Below are positions 25,695 through 35,222 of a stretch of 64,000 nt of DNA, one piece after another (the stretch's first letter is position 1; each line of letters starts with the position of its first letter). The stretch is taken from contig JAAYJQ010000003.1 of assembly GCA_012522855.1 (NCBI GenBank), forward strand, positions 62,001 to 126,000, in the 5' to 3' direction. The notes under the pieces are model-generated. The model saw only the letters and a program-made list of their open reading frames with translations. It searched no databases and had not been told where the DNA came from. Both the position numbers and the translations under genes were made by a program. The stretch is from Bacteroidales bacterium (GTDB lineage: Bacteria > Bacteroidota > Bacteroidia > Bacteroidales > UBA932).

Positions 25695-25712
25695 CTTTCT
25701 CTCGTGTTAAGT

Positions 25713-28202
25713 TTATCTCTGCCTGTCACCCCAAGTGAAGGTATCGTTGGCAACTTTGTCCGGTGTACCATCGGCATTTTTCCAATACCAATCGTCGTAG
25801 ACGCAGCGGACATATGCCGAATTGGTAGTATGCTCGCTGACTGTTCCATCCGCATTGACTCCCATTGCTCCGTGGGCACTCCAATACAAAGAGTTGTTAT
25901 TAGAATACAAATTGAAAAGACTTGGAATGAGACCTTTTGCTGACAGAGTTGTTATGTACTCGAGTTCGGCTTTTGTCGGGAATCTCCATCTTCCGGCAGG
26001 ATACCCGCTCTCTTGATAGGATGCGCAGCGATATCTCTGGTTTTGAGAACTAGCCGCCATTACTTGACCAAAAGAGGAAGCGATCCTGAAAGAAGGGGCA
26101 ATCATGTTTTCTGTAAGAGTGCCGGCATCTGTCGGATAGTAGTATTCGAGTGTCCGAGGCGAAGTACCGTACTTTGCAGGAGCGTTACTGAAACCATACC
26201 CTAAATTATTGACAGTGCCCGAACGCGGATCCCCGAGTATGTAGGATAAACCTTGTGCGATCACAGAGGTCGTAATGACATACATGTTCGGGTTGTTGTT
26301 CTGCCCACTCAAATAGTTGCCGTTTTGATCGGTATCCAAACCTCGTAAAACATATCGCCAACCGCTACTTTGAGCGTTTTGATTATCGACGTATACATAT
26401 CCGGGTTGATAATAATTATAATATGGAAATCCAGTTGAAACCACACCTCCTCTCCTTGCGCTTTCTTCATTCTGGATGTACAGCGACGGGTACTGCGTCA
26501 CGGTGACCAACTGGCTCGTGAGACCGCCCGCGCCCTGCTGCCGAACCCGGAAGGTATAGGTGATCGGAGCCAAATCCCGAGGCTGCATATTGTTGAGGTT
26601 GGTCTCGGGCGTGTGCATCAGGATGACGGAATTGCGGCCCTGCGCGGCGATGTAGAAATTGTTCCCCGTCACGGAAGAAGGGGATGAGGACTGGGTTAGA
26701 TGACCCGTGGTGGGGGTTTGGGTCTGGTAGTTCGGATATTCGGAATACACTTCGATGACCTCAAGCGTGTGGCTCGAGCGTACCGGAATCTCCAGTACGT
26801 TGCCGTACATATCATATTGTGACTTGGGCACATCCAGGTATCGGCCCGAGTCAACGGATCCGCCCATGCCGGTGGGAGTAGCGTCCCAGCCAACAACGTA
26901 GTAGTTGCCGAAGACATCGACCGGAATCTCGTCCGCCGTACTGCCGAGTACCGTGATGTCGAGGTTGATGACGTAGCAGTAGTTGCTGCGCAGTTCGAAG
27001 GCCTCGTCTCCGATGCCATATTCAAATTTCGGAAGCGCGAGCTTGTAATAAAATTCGGTGGGGTTCGCGTCTCCGTCCGCCAGCCAGGGGAGGATGATCT
27101 TGATGAAGGGGGCGTGCGCGTCCGCAGCGTTCCATTTGAGCGGATAACTGTAGAACGGAACGCTCTGCACAGGCCAGAAGTTTCTCTCGCTCATCACATT
27201 GGCCCAAACCATATACGGTCTGCCCGTGTTTACAGTCGTCGGCTCCTCATTCTCATCGAGCCACCACAGCGTTCCGGGCGGATCCTCATGCTGAATCAGT
27301 TGATAGTCCCCGAAAGGTTTCGTTTCGAGCGGGCCGATGAGTTCGCTGTTCACCGTTCCGCCGGCCGTTCCCGGGGTCGTGCCGTCCGAATACATTGCGT
27401 AGCGGGGCGAAGTAAAGAACCAGGAAGAGAGGGCGCCTGCATCTTCGTAAGATATGGGCGTTCCGTCCAGGACGCCGTGCCGGATGCCATCCAGCAGATA
27501 AACCTGGACCTTGTCGTACTGCGAGGTCCACTCTTTTATGTTCTGTTCGCTGATTACCTCAGTCAACTCATCGACGATGTTCAGGTTCACCTGGATTTTG
27601 GAAACGATCCGCTTCAAAGGAGTGATCACAGAGGTCGCAATATGTTCCGTCAATGTGAAAAGTTGGACGTCGGAAGCCATCACGAACTGGTTGTCTCTTT
27701 TGATGAAGCCTTCGAGATTATTTTCGCACCCCTGACAGAACGTAGCGTCCAGCGTGATCGCCTTCAGTTCGGAAAGCGACTTGTGCGCGGCAGGGGCATC
27801 GCCCGGCAGATTGGCGATCACGAAGATCCAGCCCTGGTTGGCCGTGAAAGAGGCGGCGTAGTCGTCAAGTATGATGCGCCTGGCGTTTGCTGCAGCCAGC
27901 GTTTCATCGATTGGCTGGATGCCCGGGGAGTAGGTGATCCGGCCTTCAAGCAGGGAAGGCGTCGCGGTGTAGGAACCGGGATCGACATTGTAGATGTAAT
28001 AGTCGATGTGGTGGATCGTGTTCTCGTTGTAAGTATCGTTGCCCATAATGGTCCGCGCGACGGGACTGGCCGAGCAGCGGACGCCGAGTTCGATCGCGTT
28101 GACTGCTTCGCTGACCGGCTGCTCGCTGAAATTCTCCATCGAGCAGGAGGCGGCCGCAAGCGCAGCGAGAATGGCTATGGAATATATAAATATCTTTTTC
28201 AT
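25713..28202 (-). CDS. Fimbrial tip-adhesin-like lipoprotein with DUF1566-type C-terminal domain
   Basis: The protein has 829 residues. The lipoprotein signal ends at AAASC (Cys20) and VARTIMG follows as a possible Arg cleavage site. After a large beta-rich Mfa-like portion, the last 110 or so residues contain GRWRFPTKAELEYI ... YWSAHG ... AYVRCVYD, the pattern of DUF1566/Fib_succ_major domains, which are C-type-lectin-like. The same C-terminal pattern occurs in the protein at 32589-35222. A C-terminal lectin-like domain on a large pilin suggests a tip adhesin. It lies 18 bases upstream of the next lipoprotein gene. Confidence 0.7.
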   Translation of the reverse strand: MKKIFIYSIAILAALAAASCSMENFSEQPVSEAVNAIELGVRCSASPVARTIMGNDTYNENTIHHIDYYIYNVDPGSYTATPSLLEGRITYSPGIQPIDETLAAANARRIILDDYAASFTANQGWIFVIANLPGDAPAAHKSLSELKAITLDATFCQGCENNLEGFIKRDNQFVMASDVQLFTLTEHIATSVITPLKRIVSKIQVNLNIVDELTEVISEQNIKEWTSQYDKVQVYLLDGIRHGVLDGTPISYEDAGALSSWFFTSPRYAMYSDGTTPGTAGGTVNSELIGPLETKPFGDYQLIQHEDPPGTLWWLDENEEPTTVNTGRPYMVWANVMSERNFWPVQSVPFYSYPLKWNAADAHAPFIKIILPWLADGDANPTEFYYKLALPKFEYGIGDEAFELRSNYCYVINLDITVLGSTADEIPVDVFGNYYVVGWDATPTGMGGSVDSGRYLDVPKSQYDMYGNVLEIPVRSSHTLEVIEVYSEYPNYQTQTPTTGHLTQSSSPSSVTGNNFYIAAQGRNSVILMHTPETNLNNMQPRDLAPITYTFRVRQQGAGGLTSQLVTVTQYPSLYIQNEESARRGGVVSTGFPYYNYYQPGYVYVDNQNAQSSGWRYVLRGLDTDQNGNYLSGQNNNPNMYVITTSVIAQGLSYILGDPRSGTVNNLGYGFSNAPAKYGTSPRTLEYYYPTDAGTLTENMIAPSFRIASSFGQVMAASSQNQRYRCASYQESGYPAGRWRFPTKAELEYITTLSAKGLIPSLFNLYSNNNSLYWSAHGAMGVNADGTVSEHTTNSAYVRCVYDDWYWKNADGTPDKVANDTFTWGDRQR

Positions 28203-28214
28203 ACGGTTGTCTGC

Positions 28215-29792
28215 TTATTGGATGGGGAATACGAATTTCCAGTAGGAGAAGGTTCCGTCCTTGTGAACGTCCTGCACTTCCGAATCGGCGCTGATCTGGT
28301 CGTCCGGATCTGGAGTGGGGCTGAAGAACGCCTTGAGGATGAGGGAGTGTTCGGTATCCCTCGGAACGAGCGGATCCAGGGAGATATGGATCGTGACCTC
28401 TTGGTTCATGATCTGGCCTCTCAGTGTTTCGCTGCCTTGGCCTGCCTCGTCATCCCACACTTCCACTTTGAACATGTCATTCGTGTCCCCGACGCCGGTG
28501 GCGACCTCCTGAAGCCACCAATAACCGCCCAGGGGCGCTTTCGGGGTGAAGGTCACTTCGAAATAGGTCTTCCCGCTCCCGGTGTCGAGGGTGCGGATGT
28601 TATAATAGCGGTAATTGCCGTAGGCTTCTTCATAGTTGTTCGTGCCGGGTGCTTCCACCGCGTTCGAGGTCACGAAGGGATCAGAGGCGACCTGCGAAGT
28701 GAAGGTGGCTGTGGTTTCGTTGAGATCCCAGGGAAGGGATTGGCCGCCCAGATCGATGGAGAACCGCCAGGCAGAGCTCGGCATGGCGATGCCGGTGATC
28801 CGGTGCTTTTTGCCGGCCGGGAAGTTGATGAAAGACCCGCTCTGCTTCAGATCGAGCGCACGGAAAGTAGCGTCCGCAAGGTCGAAGCGGATCTTGAGGT
28901 CTGTCAAATCCTGCGGCAGGGCGAAGACCGTGAAGGTCAGACCCTTGGTCTTCGAGATCACCTGGCCGGTAAGGTCAAAGGTGATGCTGTTGTTGCTTGT
29001 CGAATAAGCGGGGCATGTATAGGCCGTATCGTTGTATCTTTTTACCAAGGCGGTGAAGGGCCCTGACAGCGCTTTGCTGGTCGAAGACAGGGTGAAACTG
29101 GAGAGCGCGATGTCTGCGTCGCTGTCTCCGCACACGAGGGAGATCTCAAACGCGGTGTAGGCGGGGTAGAAGTCCAAGTTGACCGTCACGGCGTTGTAAT
29201 TGATCACATTGGCCGCGAACATCAGCGCGTTGCTCATGTCCGGGTGGAGTACCACGGTGTTGACGGTGGTCACGGTTCCATCGATCTTAAAGGAACCTGT
29301 CCCTGTGCCCGGTGTTCCGGACGCGGACTGGGCGGCTGCGATCGACATCCCGCTGGCGGCACCACCGGTAATGGGATCATCGGGAACAATCGTAGCACCG
29401 TCCGAAGGATAGACCGAATAGAAAGTGTAGTTTCCGCCCGCTTCCTCCCAAACGAGACCGTTGCCGTCGTCCGTATTGGCGAGCGTTCCGACGCTTTTGT
29501 TGCCATCGGGGGTAACGGACTTGATTGAGTAGTCAGCCCAGGGGTTGTTGTTGTACCGGTCTTTTGCCTTGTCGCTCCAGATCCGGATCAAATCTCCGTT
29601 TACCCAGTCGATGCGTTCGAATCCTCCGGTGACTTCGCCGCTGTATGCGGTCCTCGTCGCGGGAGGGTTCAATCCGGCCGTGAAGCGGATCATTTTGTCG
29701 TTGCCGGAACGGGTTCCGTCCTTCTGGCATCCTACCAAGAGGACCATGCCTGCTAAAACGAGCGAGGCGAATGAGAATGTTTTTTTCATCAT
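28215..29792 (-). CDS. Fimbrillin family lipoprotein (Mfa_like_1 type)
   Basis: The protein has 525 residues. The lipobox is LLVGC (Cys22); PPATRTAYSG follows about 25 residues later, the classic maturation region of fimbrillin-family proteins. IDWVNGDLIRIWS is the hallmark N-terminal motif of the Mfa_like_1 family. The start has a near-perfect ribosome site AAAGGAGG (minus strand, about 29800-29807), unusual in Bacteroidota. It is the first large gene in the second fimbrial unit, after a 56-codon gene. Confidence 0.8.
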   Translation of the reverse strand: MMKKTFSFASLVLAGMVLLVGCQKDGTRSGNDKMIRFTAGLNPPATRTAYSGEVTGGFERIDWVNGDLIRIWSDKAKDRYNNNPWADYSIKSVTPDGNKSVGTLANTDDGNGLVWEEAGGNYTFYSVYPSDGATIVPDDPITGGAASGMSIAAAQSASGTPGTGTGSFKIDGTVTTVNTVVLHPDMSNALMFAANVINYNAVTVNLDFYPAYTAFEISLVCGDSDADIALSSFTLSSTSKALSGPFTALVKRYNDTAYTCPAYSTSNNSITFDLTGQVISKTKGLTFTVFALPQDLTDLKIRFDLADATFRALDLKQSGSFINFPAGKKHRITGIAMPSSAWRFSIDLGGQSLPWDLNETTATFTSQVASDPFVTSNAVEAPGTNNYEEAYGNYRYYNIRTLDTGSGKTYFEVTFTPKAPLGGYWWLQEVATGVGDTNDMFKVEVWDDEAGQGSETLRGQIMNQEVTIHISLDPLVPRDTEHSLILKAFFSPTPDPDDQISADSEVQDVHKDGTFSYWKFVFPIQ

Positions 29793-29805
29793 GCTGTCCT
29801 CCTTT

Positions 29806-29976
29806 TTAGTTTTCCCAGTCAGCGTTAAAGGTGTCGTCCGTGAAGTCGCTGGTCGTCACTTCCTGACCTGTGGAGGTGACGGTCATCGGATCCACTACGG
29901 ACGAAGCAAGTATGTCCGCGTCTGAGCGCAAGCATACCTCGCCGCCAATGCGCGGCTTCTGATATAAAGCTTTCAT
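29806..29976 (-). CDS. Small unknown protein leading the second fimbrial unit
   Basis: This 56-residue frame begins MKALYQKPRIGGEVCLRSDA and ends FTDDTFNADWEN. It sits 13 bases upstream of a fimbrillin gene, and its stop is directly followed by that gene's ribosome site. Small proteins with a Lys-rich start, an LAxS middle and an acidic Asp/Trp end are common beside Bacteroidota fimbrillin genes, but I know of no function. There is no signal peptide. The coding call rests on length, position and promoter (30187-30194). Confidence 0.6.
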   Translation of the reverse strand: MKALYQKPRIGGEVCLRSDADILASSVVDPMTVTSTGQEVTTSDFTDDTFNADWEN

Positions 29977-30121
29977 TTGGAATAAATAGTTTTTTTCATA
30001 CTATGCGTTGGTCGTTAGCCTCTCAGGTTCTTTCGTATCGAGGCCCCTCATCCATCATTTATTATCCCCGGGTTTTAGGTCTAGTTGGTTTTTTTCTCGT
30101 TTGCTTCACCCCTTCTTCTTG

Positions 30122-30154
30122 CATTTTACCCCTTCTCTTGCGAGGGGTAAAATG
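30122..30154. promoter_or_regulatory. Perfect 12-base hairpin in the leader of the second fimbrial unit
   Basis: CATTTTACCCCT (30122-30133) and AGGGGTAAAATG (30143-30154) form a perfect stem with a 9-base loop. It lies between the promoter at 30187-30194 and the small gene starting at 29976. No T-run follows on either strand, so it is not a simple terminator; it could be a protein- or RNA-level control site. Confidence 0.6.
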
Positions 30155-30186
30155 TCGCCTCCCGTGGCGTAATCTCACAAACCTCA

Positions 30187-30194
30187 CAAAAGTA
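30187..30194 (-). promoter_or_regulatory. -7 promoter box of the second fimbrial unit
   Basis: The minus strand reads TACTTTTG, a match to TAnnTTTG, within an AT-rich stretch between the two fimbrial gene groups. The leader to the small gene would be about 200 bases. No clear -33 box is seen. Confidence 0.5.
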
Positions 30195-30248
30195 AATATA
30201 TTTTTTTGAAAAACCTACAACTAATTCTTTTTTGATGCAAATATTTTT

Positions 30249-30374
30249 TTAGTTTTTTCTCTCCTGCCGTTTCGACGGAATATACAAGGTCAATGCATCG
30301 GTTTTCAGGATCTCGGTGTCGGACAGGCCGGTCACCTCGGCCGGTGACCGCGCCGGCATGATAGAGGCCTTCAT
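30249..30374 (-). CDS. Possible small protein at the end of the first fimbrial unit
   Basis: This 41-residue frame starts MKASIMPARSPAEVTGLSD and ends in basic residues. It resembles the small gene at 29806-29976 in its MKA start and a central SD(T/A)(E/D)IL. A start 15 bases upstream is also possible. No ribosome site is clear, so coding status is uncertain. Confidence 0.35.
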   Translation of the reverse strand: MKASIMPARSPAEVTGLSDTEILKTDALTLYIPSKRQERKN

Positions 30375-30468
30375 CCTTGATGTCGACATAGTCGGTAATG
30401 CCGTCAAACCCCGGTCCGGTGATGGCGGGGAGGAACAGAAAGCGGGGCGGGACGTAATATCAGGATAT

Positions 30469-32592
30469 TTACGGCGCAGTGGTGACAGCGACGGCGTCTC
30501 CGAAATATTTGATTTTGAGAAACAGGCCGACGGAAGTAGCCCGGTTTGCGGGGGCCCGCAGGGGGCGTGTGTCGTCGAAATAGATCGTATAGTGTGTTTG
30601 TTCGGCTGATCCGGAAGGTTTCGTGGTAACGACATAGGTGTACCAGAAGTTCCAAGGTTTTCCGCTCTCCCGATAGTTCCAGAGATTGGGAGTAGTGGAA
30701 AATGACATCCCGCTCAGCGGCTCGCCGTCCAGGACAGCGCCGTTTTCGGTGGATTCCATCTCCACGCCGAAGGTCGCGTTCGGTTGCTCCACACCATCGA
30801 TGTCGCACCGGAACGGGTTCAGCGTTGTCGTGGCCATCCGGATCTTGATCGGGTACAAGTCTTCCGGATAGTCTCCCGGCACGACCAATTCAAGTTTGTA
30901 CGTCGGGCAGGAGGTGCTCCGAATTACACGGGTGCCCCCGGTCGGTACCAGATGCAGTCCGGTGGAGGGCGTAAAGTTGAACTTGGAGATGGTGTAGACG
31001 TGGATGTAGCGGGTAAGTCCGCTGTTTTGGGCGCTCAGTTTGATCTTGCCGCTCTGGAGCTCGTTGTTGATCACCGTCCCCACCGTGAACTGCAGCGTCC
31101 CGTTCCCCGTAATCGGATCGTAACTTGTCACCGTCACGGTCTCACCGGCAAAGGAAGGGCTTGGTACGGAGGTCCATTCCGCAGTGAAATTGTCCGTTGT
31201 CAGTCCCGCCGTAGAAACATCCGTATCCACGGCCGTGTAACTGAACTGGACCGTCTGGGGCTGATTCCGGTCGGATTGGTTCTGGAAGATCAAATAACTG
31301 TTCCCGCTGACTACCAGCCGGAACTTTCCGTCATTCACATCCGTTACTTGTTCGTTGATGGACACGGTCTTGTTGTTGGAGTATTCCTTGCTCTCCACCG
31401 CCTCCTTGAACGTCATGTACCCCATTCCGCTCCACGGGAGACTTTCGATGTCGAGCCGGTATTTTTGATTCCGGTACACCTTCATGGGCGTATTCTGCAA
31501 GTCCATCATCATGAGGGTGTGGTACTTCGTCACTTGATCGGCCGGATCGGTGCTGTTCCGGTCTTTCTGATACCGGACCCGCAGGATGATCTTCGGTCTT
31601 TCGACTTGGTCGTTCTTGTCCTCGAAGAGGAAGAGCGGATGGTTATAGGTGCCGTTCTCGGGATCCCAAATCCGCATCATCTCCGCTTCCCCGTTCTGGG
31701 TGGCGCCATCTCCGGTCCAGGCGGAATACCGTTGCACATCCGGGCGGGCATATTCCGTGAGGCGGTCATGCTTGAACCGCGGGGGCGTTCCCTCGAAATA
31801 GCCGGCGAAGCGGTCTGCCGGATTGGCCTCGTTGTAGGGGGCGATGTATCCGTGGTCTCGGCCGTTGGTGGCGATCCAGTCGATGGAAAGAATCTTGTAC
31901 TCGATGTTGTTGTCCGGGCCGTAGACATCCGTCATGGTACCGAACTCGATCCTGGCCCGGTCGCGGATGAGGTGCACGATGCTCCCTTCCCGTTTGTGGT
32001 AGCCGTTGATATCGTGAACGGCGAGCCAGTCCCGCATCAGATCCGGATTGGCCTCCCCGTGGAATCCCCAGTAGGCGATGCTTCTGTCCGCTGTCGTCAT
32101 CGACATCTTGGCGGACCGGATGAGCGTGTTTTCCGTTCCCCCGATCTGGTCGTTCCCGGGAATCTTGCTTTCCGGAACGTTGCCGACAAAGTGGATGCGG
32201 CTCGTTTGCGGGGGAACCGTGCCTTCGAACAATTCACGCCCCCACAGGCAGCCGTCATTGAAGGTCTGCTCCTCCTCATCTCCGATCAGGGTGGCGGTGC
32301 GATGGCCCAGATAGATGCCTTCTTTCGTAAAGCAGAGCAGTTTGAGATCCGTGATCAGATTGATTTTCCCCGTTTCGGGATTGACCGTCCCTTCGTCTCC
32401 GCCCACGATACTGGCGCGTGTGGCCGGATCCGGGGCCGTATCGTTCAAGGTGAAGCCGAGACGAACCGCCAATTCCGCGCCCGGATCCTGGACCTGTGCG
32501 GGATCTTGGACTGGAAAATCTTCCTTTACGCAGGCGAAAAGCGTCAAGGTTGCGAAAGAAAGGAAAATGATAGGACGGAGCAATCGTGTCAT
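30469..32592 (-). CDS. Fimbrial lipoprotein
   Basis: The protein has 707 residues. Signal and lipobox are LTLFAC (Cys21), with PATRASIVGG some 40 residues on as a likely Arg maturation site. The protein is beta-rich with DUF4906/Mfa-like features such as DLKLLCFTKEGIYLG and TLIGDEEEQTF. It overlaps the upstream gene by 4 bases (ATGA), so it is the last large gene of the first fimbrial unit. I cannot place it in a defined subunit class; its length suggests an accessory subunit. Confidence 0.7.
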   Translation of the reverse strand: MTRLLRPIIFLSFATLTLFACVKEDFPVQDPAQVQDPGAELAVRLGFTLNDTAPDPATRASIVGGDEGTVNPETGKINLITDLKLLCFTKEGIYLGHRTATLIGDEEEQTFNDGCLWGRELFEGTVPPQTSRIHFVGNVPESKIPGNDQIGGTENTLIRSAKMSMTTADRSIAYWGFHGEANPDLMRDWLAVHDINGYHKREGSIVHLIRDRARIEFGTMTDVYGPDNNIEYKILSIDWIATNGRDHGYIAPYNEANPADRFAGYFEGTPPRFKHDRLTEYARPDVQRYSAWTGDGATQNGEAEMMRIWDPENGTYNHPLFLFEDKNDQVERPKIILRVRYQKDRNSTDPADQVTKYHTLMMMDLQNTPMKVYRNQKYRLDIESLPWSGMGYMTFKEAVESKEYSNNKTVSINEQVTDVNDGKFRLVVSGNSYLIFQNQSDRNQPQTVQFSYTAVDTDVSTAGLTTDNFTAEWTSVPSPSFAGETVTVTSYDPITGNGTLQFTVGTVINNELQSGKIKLSAQNSGLTRYIHVYTISKFNFTPSTGLHLVPTGGTRVIRSTSCPTYKLELVVPGDYPEDLYPIKIRMATTTLNPFRCDIDGVEQPNATFGVEMESTENGAVLDGEPLSGMSFSTTPNLWNYRESGKPWNFWYTYVVTTKPSGSAEQTHYTIYFDDTRPLRAPANRATSVGLFLKIKYFGDAVAVTTAP

Positions 32593-35222
32593 AAGCCGGC
32601 AGGGTTGTTGAGTTTCTCGATTTCGTCAAGCGTGAGATCGCGGACGCAGCGGACATAATTGCTGCCGTAGCTGATCCAGTGATTGCCGTCATTCTTGTCG
32701 TAGGCGCGGCCGTCGAGCGCCCAATAGTAAGCGCCCCCCAGCACTTCCACGATGGTCCTGCCGTTGGTAAGCGGATTCCTCTGATAGTCGATGATCGCTC
32801 CGAGTTCCGCACCGGTGGGCAGGCGCCAGCCCTGGTAGTGGGTTCCGTCCACCCCGACCTCCATATAGGTTCCGCAATGTCGGGCTGCGGTCAGCGCGCT
32901 GTTTGTGGCATTGACCGCGCCCAGTTGAGAAGCGATCATGAAGGCGGGGGACACGCAATCGTCCAGCGACTGGTAGTTCGCATCCAGCACGGGACGTCCC
33001 AGGGTATATTGGTCGGAAGTGGCCGTGGTCTGGAGCACATACATCTGGTTGTTCGTGAGGTTGCTGTAAGCGGTGCCGTACCCCGGTTGTGTCGAGTTGT
33101 TCGGAGGATTTCCGATCTGCCTGATCCGCTTGGTATTGTCGCCGCTCCCGTGGTCGAAGTGGACGACCTTGGCGGTGAAGATTCCGGAAGTGATGATCTG
33201 ATTCCGCTGGTCGGACGTCTGGTCGTAGAGGATCCAGCGGGTCGTGACCTGGTCGACAGTCGCATCGACTTGCCTGTACCAACGGTATACCCCGTTGACG
33301 GTGTAACGTGTCCAGCCGCCGCCGGATGGCTGGACATCGCTGAATTCCAGTTTTTTGCCGTTGGCGGAGGAAGTTCTCACGGTACCTCCGGATTCCGCCG
33401 TGCTGACTTTCGAGGACCACCAGCCTTCGATGTTCTGGATGTTGTCCAGCGGGAAGTGGCGGAGCGTCACCGTTTCGCTCAGCGAAGTCGTGTTGAGTTG
33501 GACCGTAAACGAGATGTTTTTCACGGCGCGGCTGTCGAGGGCTTTCGAGGTCACGCGGATGAATCCCGTCGGGAGTATCCGGATGGTCACGGGTTCGCCG
33601 TTCGCCACGTCCGTCGGCGCCGTGCAGGTGATCGTGATCGTCCCGTCGGGCGCGGTGGTCTTGCTCGATGTCCCCTTGATGTCTTGTTTCGTTCCCAGAT
33701 AATTGTAGTAGTTGATCTGAACGGAATTCACGTCGATGTCCACGATCCGCCCGTCGTCCTTCGCCACGGAGGCATACCATTGCAGATCGACGCTCTGGTT
33801 GTCGTTTCCCCGCAGGATGTAGTTGATGGGCGTCACCATCAGGTATTTCGTGTCCCGGACCTTGATGTCGGATGTGCTCCACAGGTCCGCCGCAGCCCAA
33901 GGGATGACGTGGTATTCAAGCCGCAGTTCGGCGTCTTCCGGTTCGATCGGAGAACTGCTCGATCCCAACGAAGCAATGTCGACATCCACTACATAGATGT
34001 GATTCCGGTCGAGCGAATGCACGGCCCGTTCGTCGCAGACCGGGATGCGGTAGTAGTTGACCTTCTTGTCGTTGGGGTCCGCGGTCAGCGTGTGGGTGAC
34101 CGACATCAGCAGACAGGGCGCCATGATCGCATTCGCGCTCCAATCGGTCGGATAACTGTAGGTCACGACCTGATAGTTGCTGTTGATATTCGGTTGTCCG
34201 GCGTCTTCGGCCCGCTTCTCCGCTTGGAAGTAACCGGAATAGGTCTGCAGTCCCTCCTGTCCGGAGCCGTCCCCGGCAGCGTTCATATCCACCTGATACG
34301 TGCCGTCCGCGATGTCCGCGGTTCGGAATCCGAAGTTTATATATTTCCATTTCGGAAGCGAAGGTTCGCGTCCGACGAAGGCGAGATACTCCTTGATCGA
34401 TCCCATGTCCGGCACATCGCCTTCTTCTCGATCCTTCAGCACGCCTCCCACGATCACTTGCTGTCCGTCCTCCGACACCATCGCGATCGTTTTGCTGTCG
34501 CTGTATTTGAGGTTTACGACAATCTTGGCCGCGGCGCGCTTCATGTCAACGGCGAAGACCTGGTCTACCGAGCCTGCGTCGATCTGCCACCCCTCGATCT
34601 TTCCGTCCATCAGGAACTTCTTCTTCTCCTGCATATGGCTGTTGTCGGCTGCGACCGGCGCGTCTTTGTAGTACCGGAAGATGTTGTACTCGTACGTCGC
34701 AAGGCCTTTCAGCTCCGTAAGGGAGGCAGGCGCGGCTCCCGCGGCAGTGGCCGGGTTGTTGCCCGTCACGTAGATGTCATAAGGTGTGCCCGGGACGAAA
34801 CCTTCGGCGCTCCAGTTGTCGGCCAGCCATTGTTTCGCGCTGTCCAGCAGGCTCTCGCCTTCGTACTTGTCCGGGTCAAGAACCGCCGCGGGATCCGAGG
34901 CGAGAAGATGGTAGGATTTGAACCAGGGGCTGCCGTCAGACGCGCCGCTCTCCTTCACGAAGACGTCCAGCGACTCCAGAAAGTCCTCGCGGAGTTCGCT
35001 GCGCGCAGCGACCGCATCCCCTGCGGCGATGTTCGGATCTGTATCGGATACCGCGCGCGTCAGGTAGGAATCCGTTCTTCCCGTGATCGACGGGCTGATG
35101 GACAATGCCTTTTCCCGAATATGGAAGCCTTGCCGCTCCGTTCCTTCCTTCATGCAGGAGGGGAGAAGCATCGCAACAAGAAGTACGGAGAGCGCTCTCC
35201 GGTGTGTCAGCCTGTTTTTCAT
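32589..35222 (-). CDS. Fimbrial tip-adhesin-like lipoprotein, DUF4906-like with DUF1566-type end
   Basis: The protein has 877 residues from ATG 35222, which overlaps the preceding stop; an upstream GTG-type start is rejected. The signal ends LLPSC and LTRAVSDT is the possible maturation site. The C-terminus has GWRLPTGAELGAII ... YYWALDG ... NYVRCVRD, the same lectin-like DUF1566 pattern as the 25713-28202 protein. Two such large proteins in the locus suggest two alternative or cooperating tip structures. It is coupled to its neighbours on both sides by 4-base overlaps. Confidence 0.72.
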   Translation of the reverse strand: MKNRLTHRRALSVLLVAMLLPSCMKEGTERQGFHIREKALSISPSITGRTDSYLTRAVSDTDPNIAAGDAVAARSELREDFLESLDVFVKESGASDGSPWFKSYHLLASDPAAVLDPDKYEGESLLDSAKQWLADNWSAEGFVPGTPYDIYVTGNNPATAAGAAPASLTELKGLATYEYNIFRYYKDAPVAADNSHMQEKKKFLMDGKIEGWQIDAGSVDQVFAVDMKRAAAKIVVNLKYSDSKTIAMVSEDGQQVIVGGVLKDREEGDVPDMGSIKEYLAFVGREPSLPKWKYINFGFRTADIADGTYQVDMNAAGDGSGQEGLQTYSGYFQAEKRAEDAGQPNINSNYQVVTYSYPTDWSANAIMAPCLLMSVTHTLTADPNDKKVNYYRIPVCDERAVHSLDRNHIYVVDVDIASLGSSSSPIEPEDAELRLEYHVIPWAAADLWSTSDIKVRDTKYLMVTPINYILRGNDNQSVDLQWYASVAKDDGRIVDIDVNSVQINYYNYLGTKQDIKGTSSKTTAPDGTITITCTAPTDVANGEPVTIRILPTGFIRVTSKALDSRAVKNISFTVQLNTTSLSETVTLRHFPLDNIQNIEGWWSSKVSTAESGGTVRTSSANGKKLEFSDVQPSGGGWTRYTVNGVYRWYRQVDATVDQVTTRWILYDQTSDQRNQIITSGIFTAKVVHFDHGSGDNTKRIRQIGNPPNNSTQPGYGTAYSNLTNNQMYVLQTTATSDQYTLGRPVLDANYQSLDDCVSPAFMIASQLGAVNATNSALTAARHCGTYMEVGVDGTHYQGWRLPTGAELGAIIDYQRNPLTNGRTIVEVLGGAYYWALDGRAYDKNDGNHWISYGSNYVRCVRDLTLDEIEKLNNPAGL

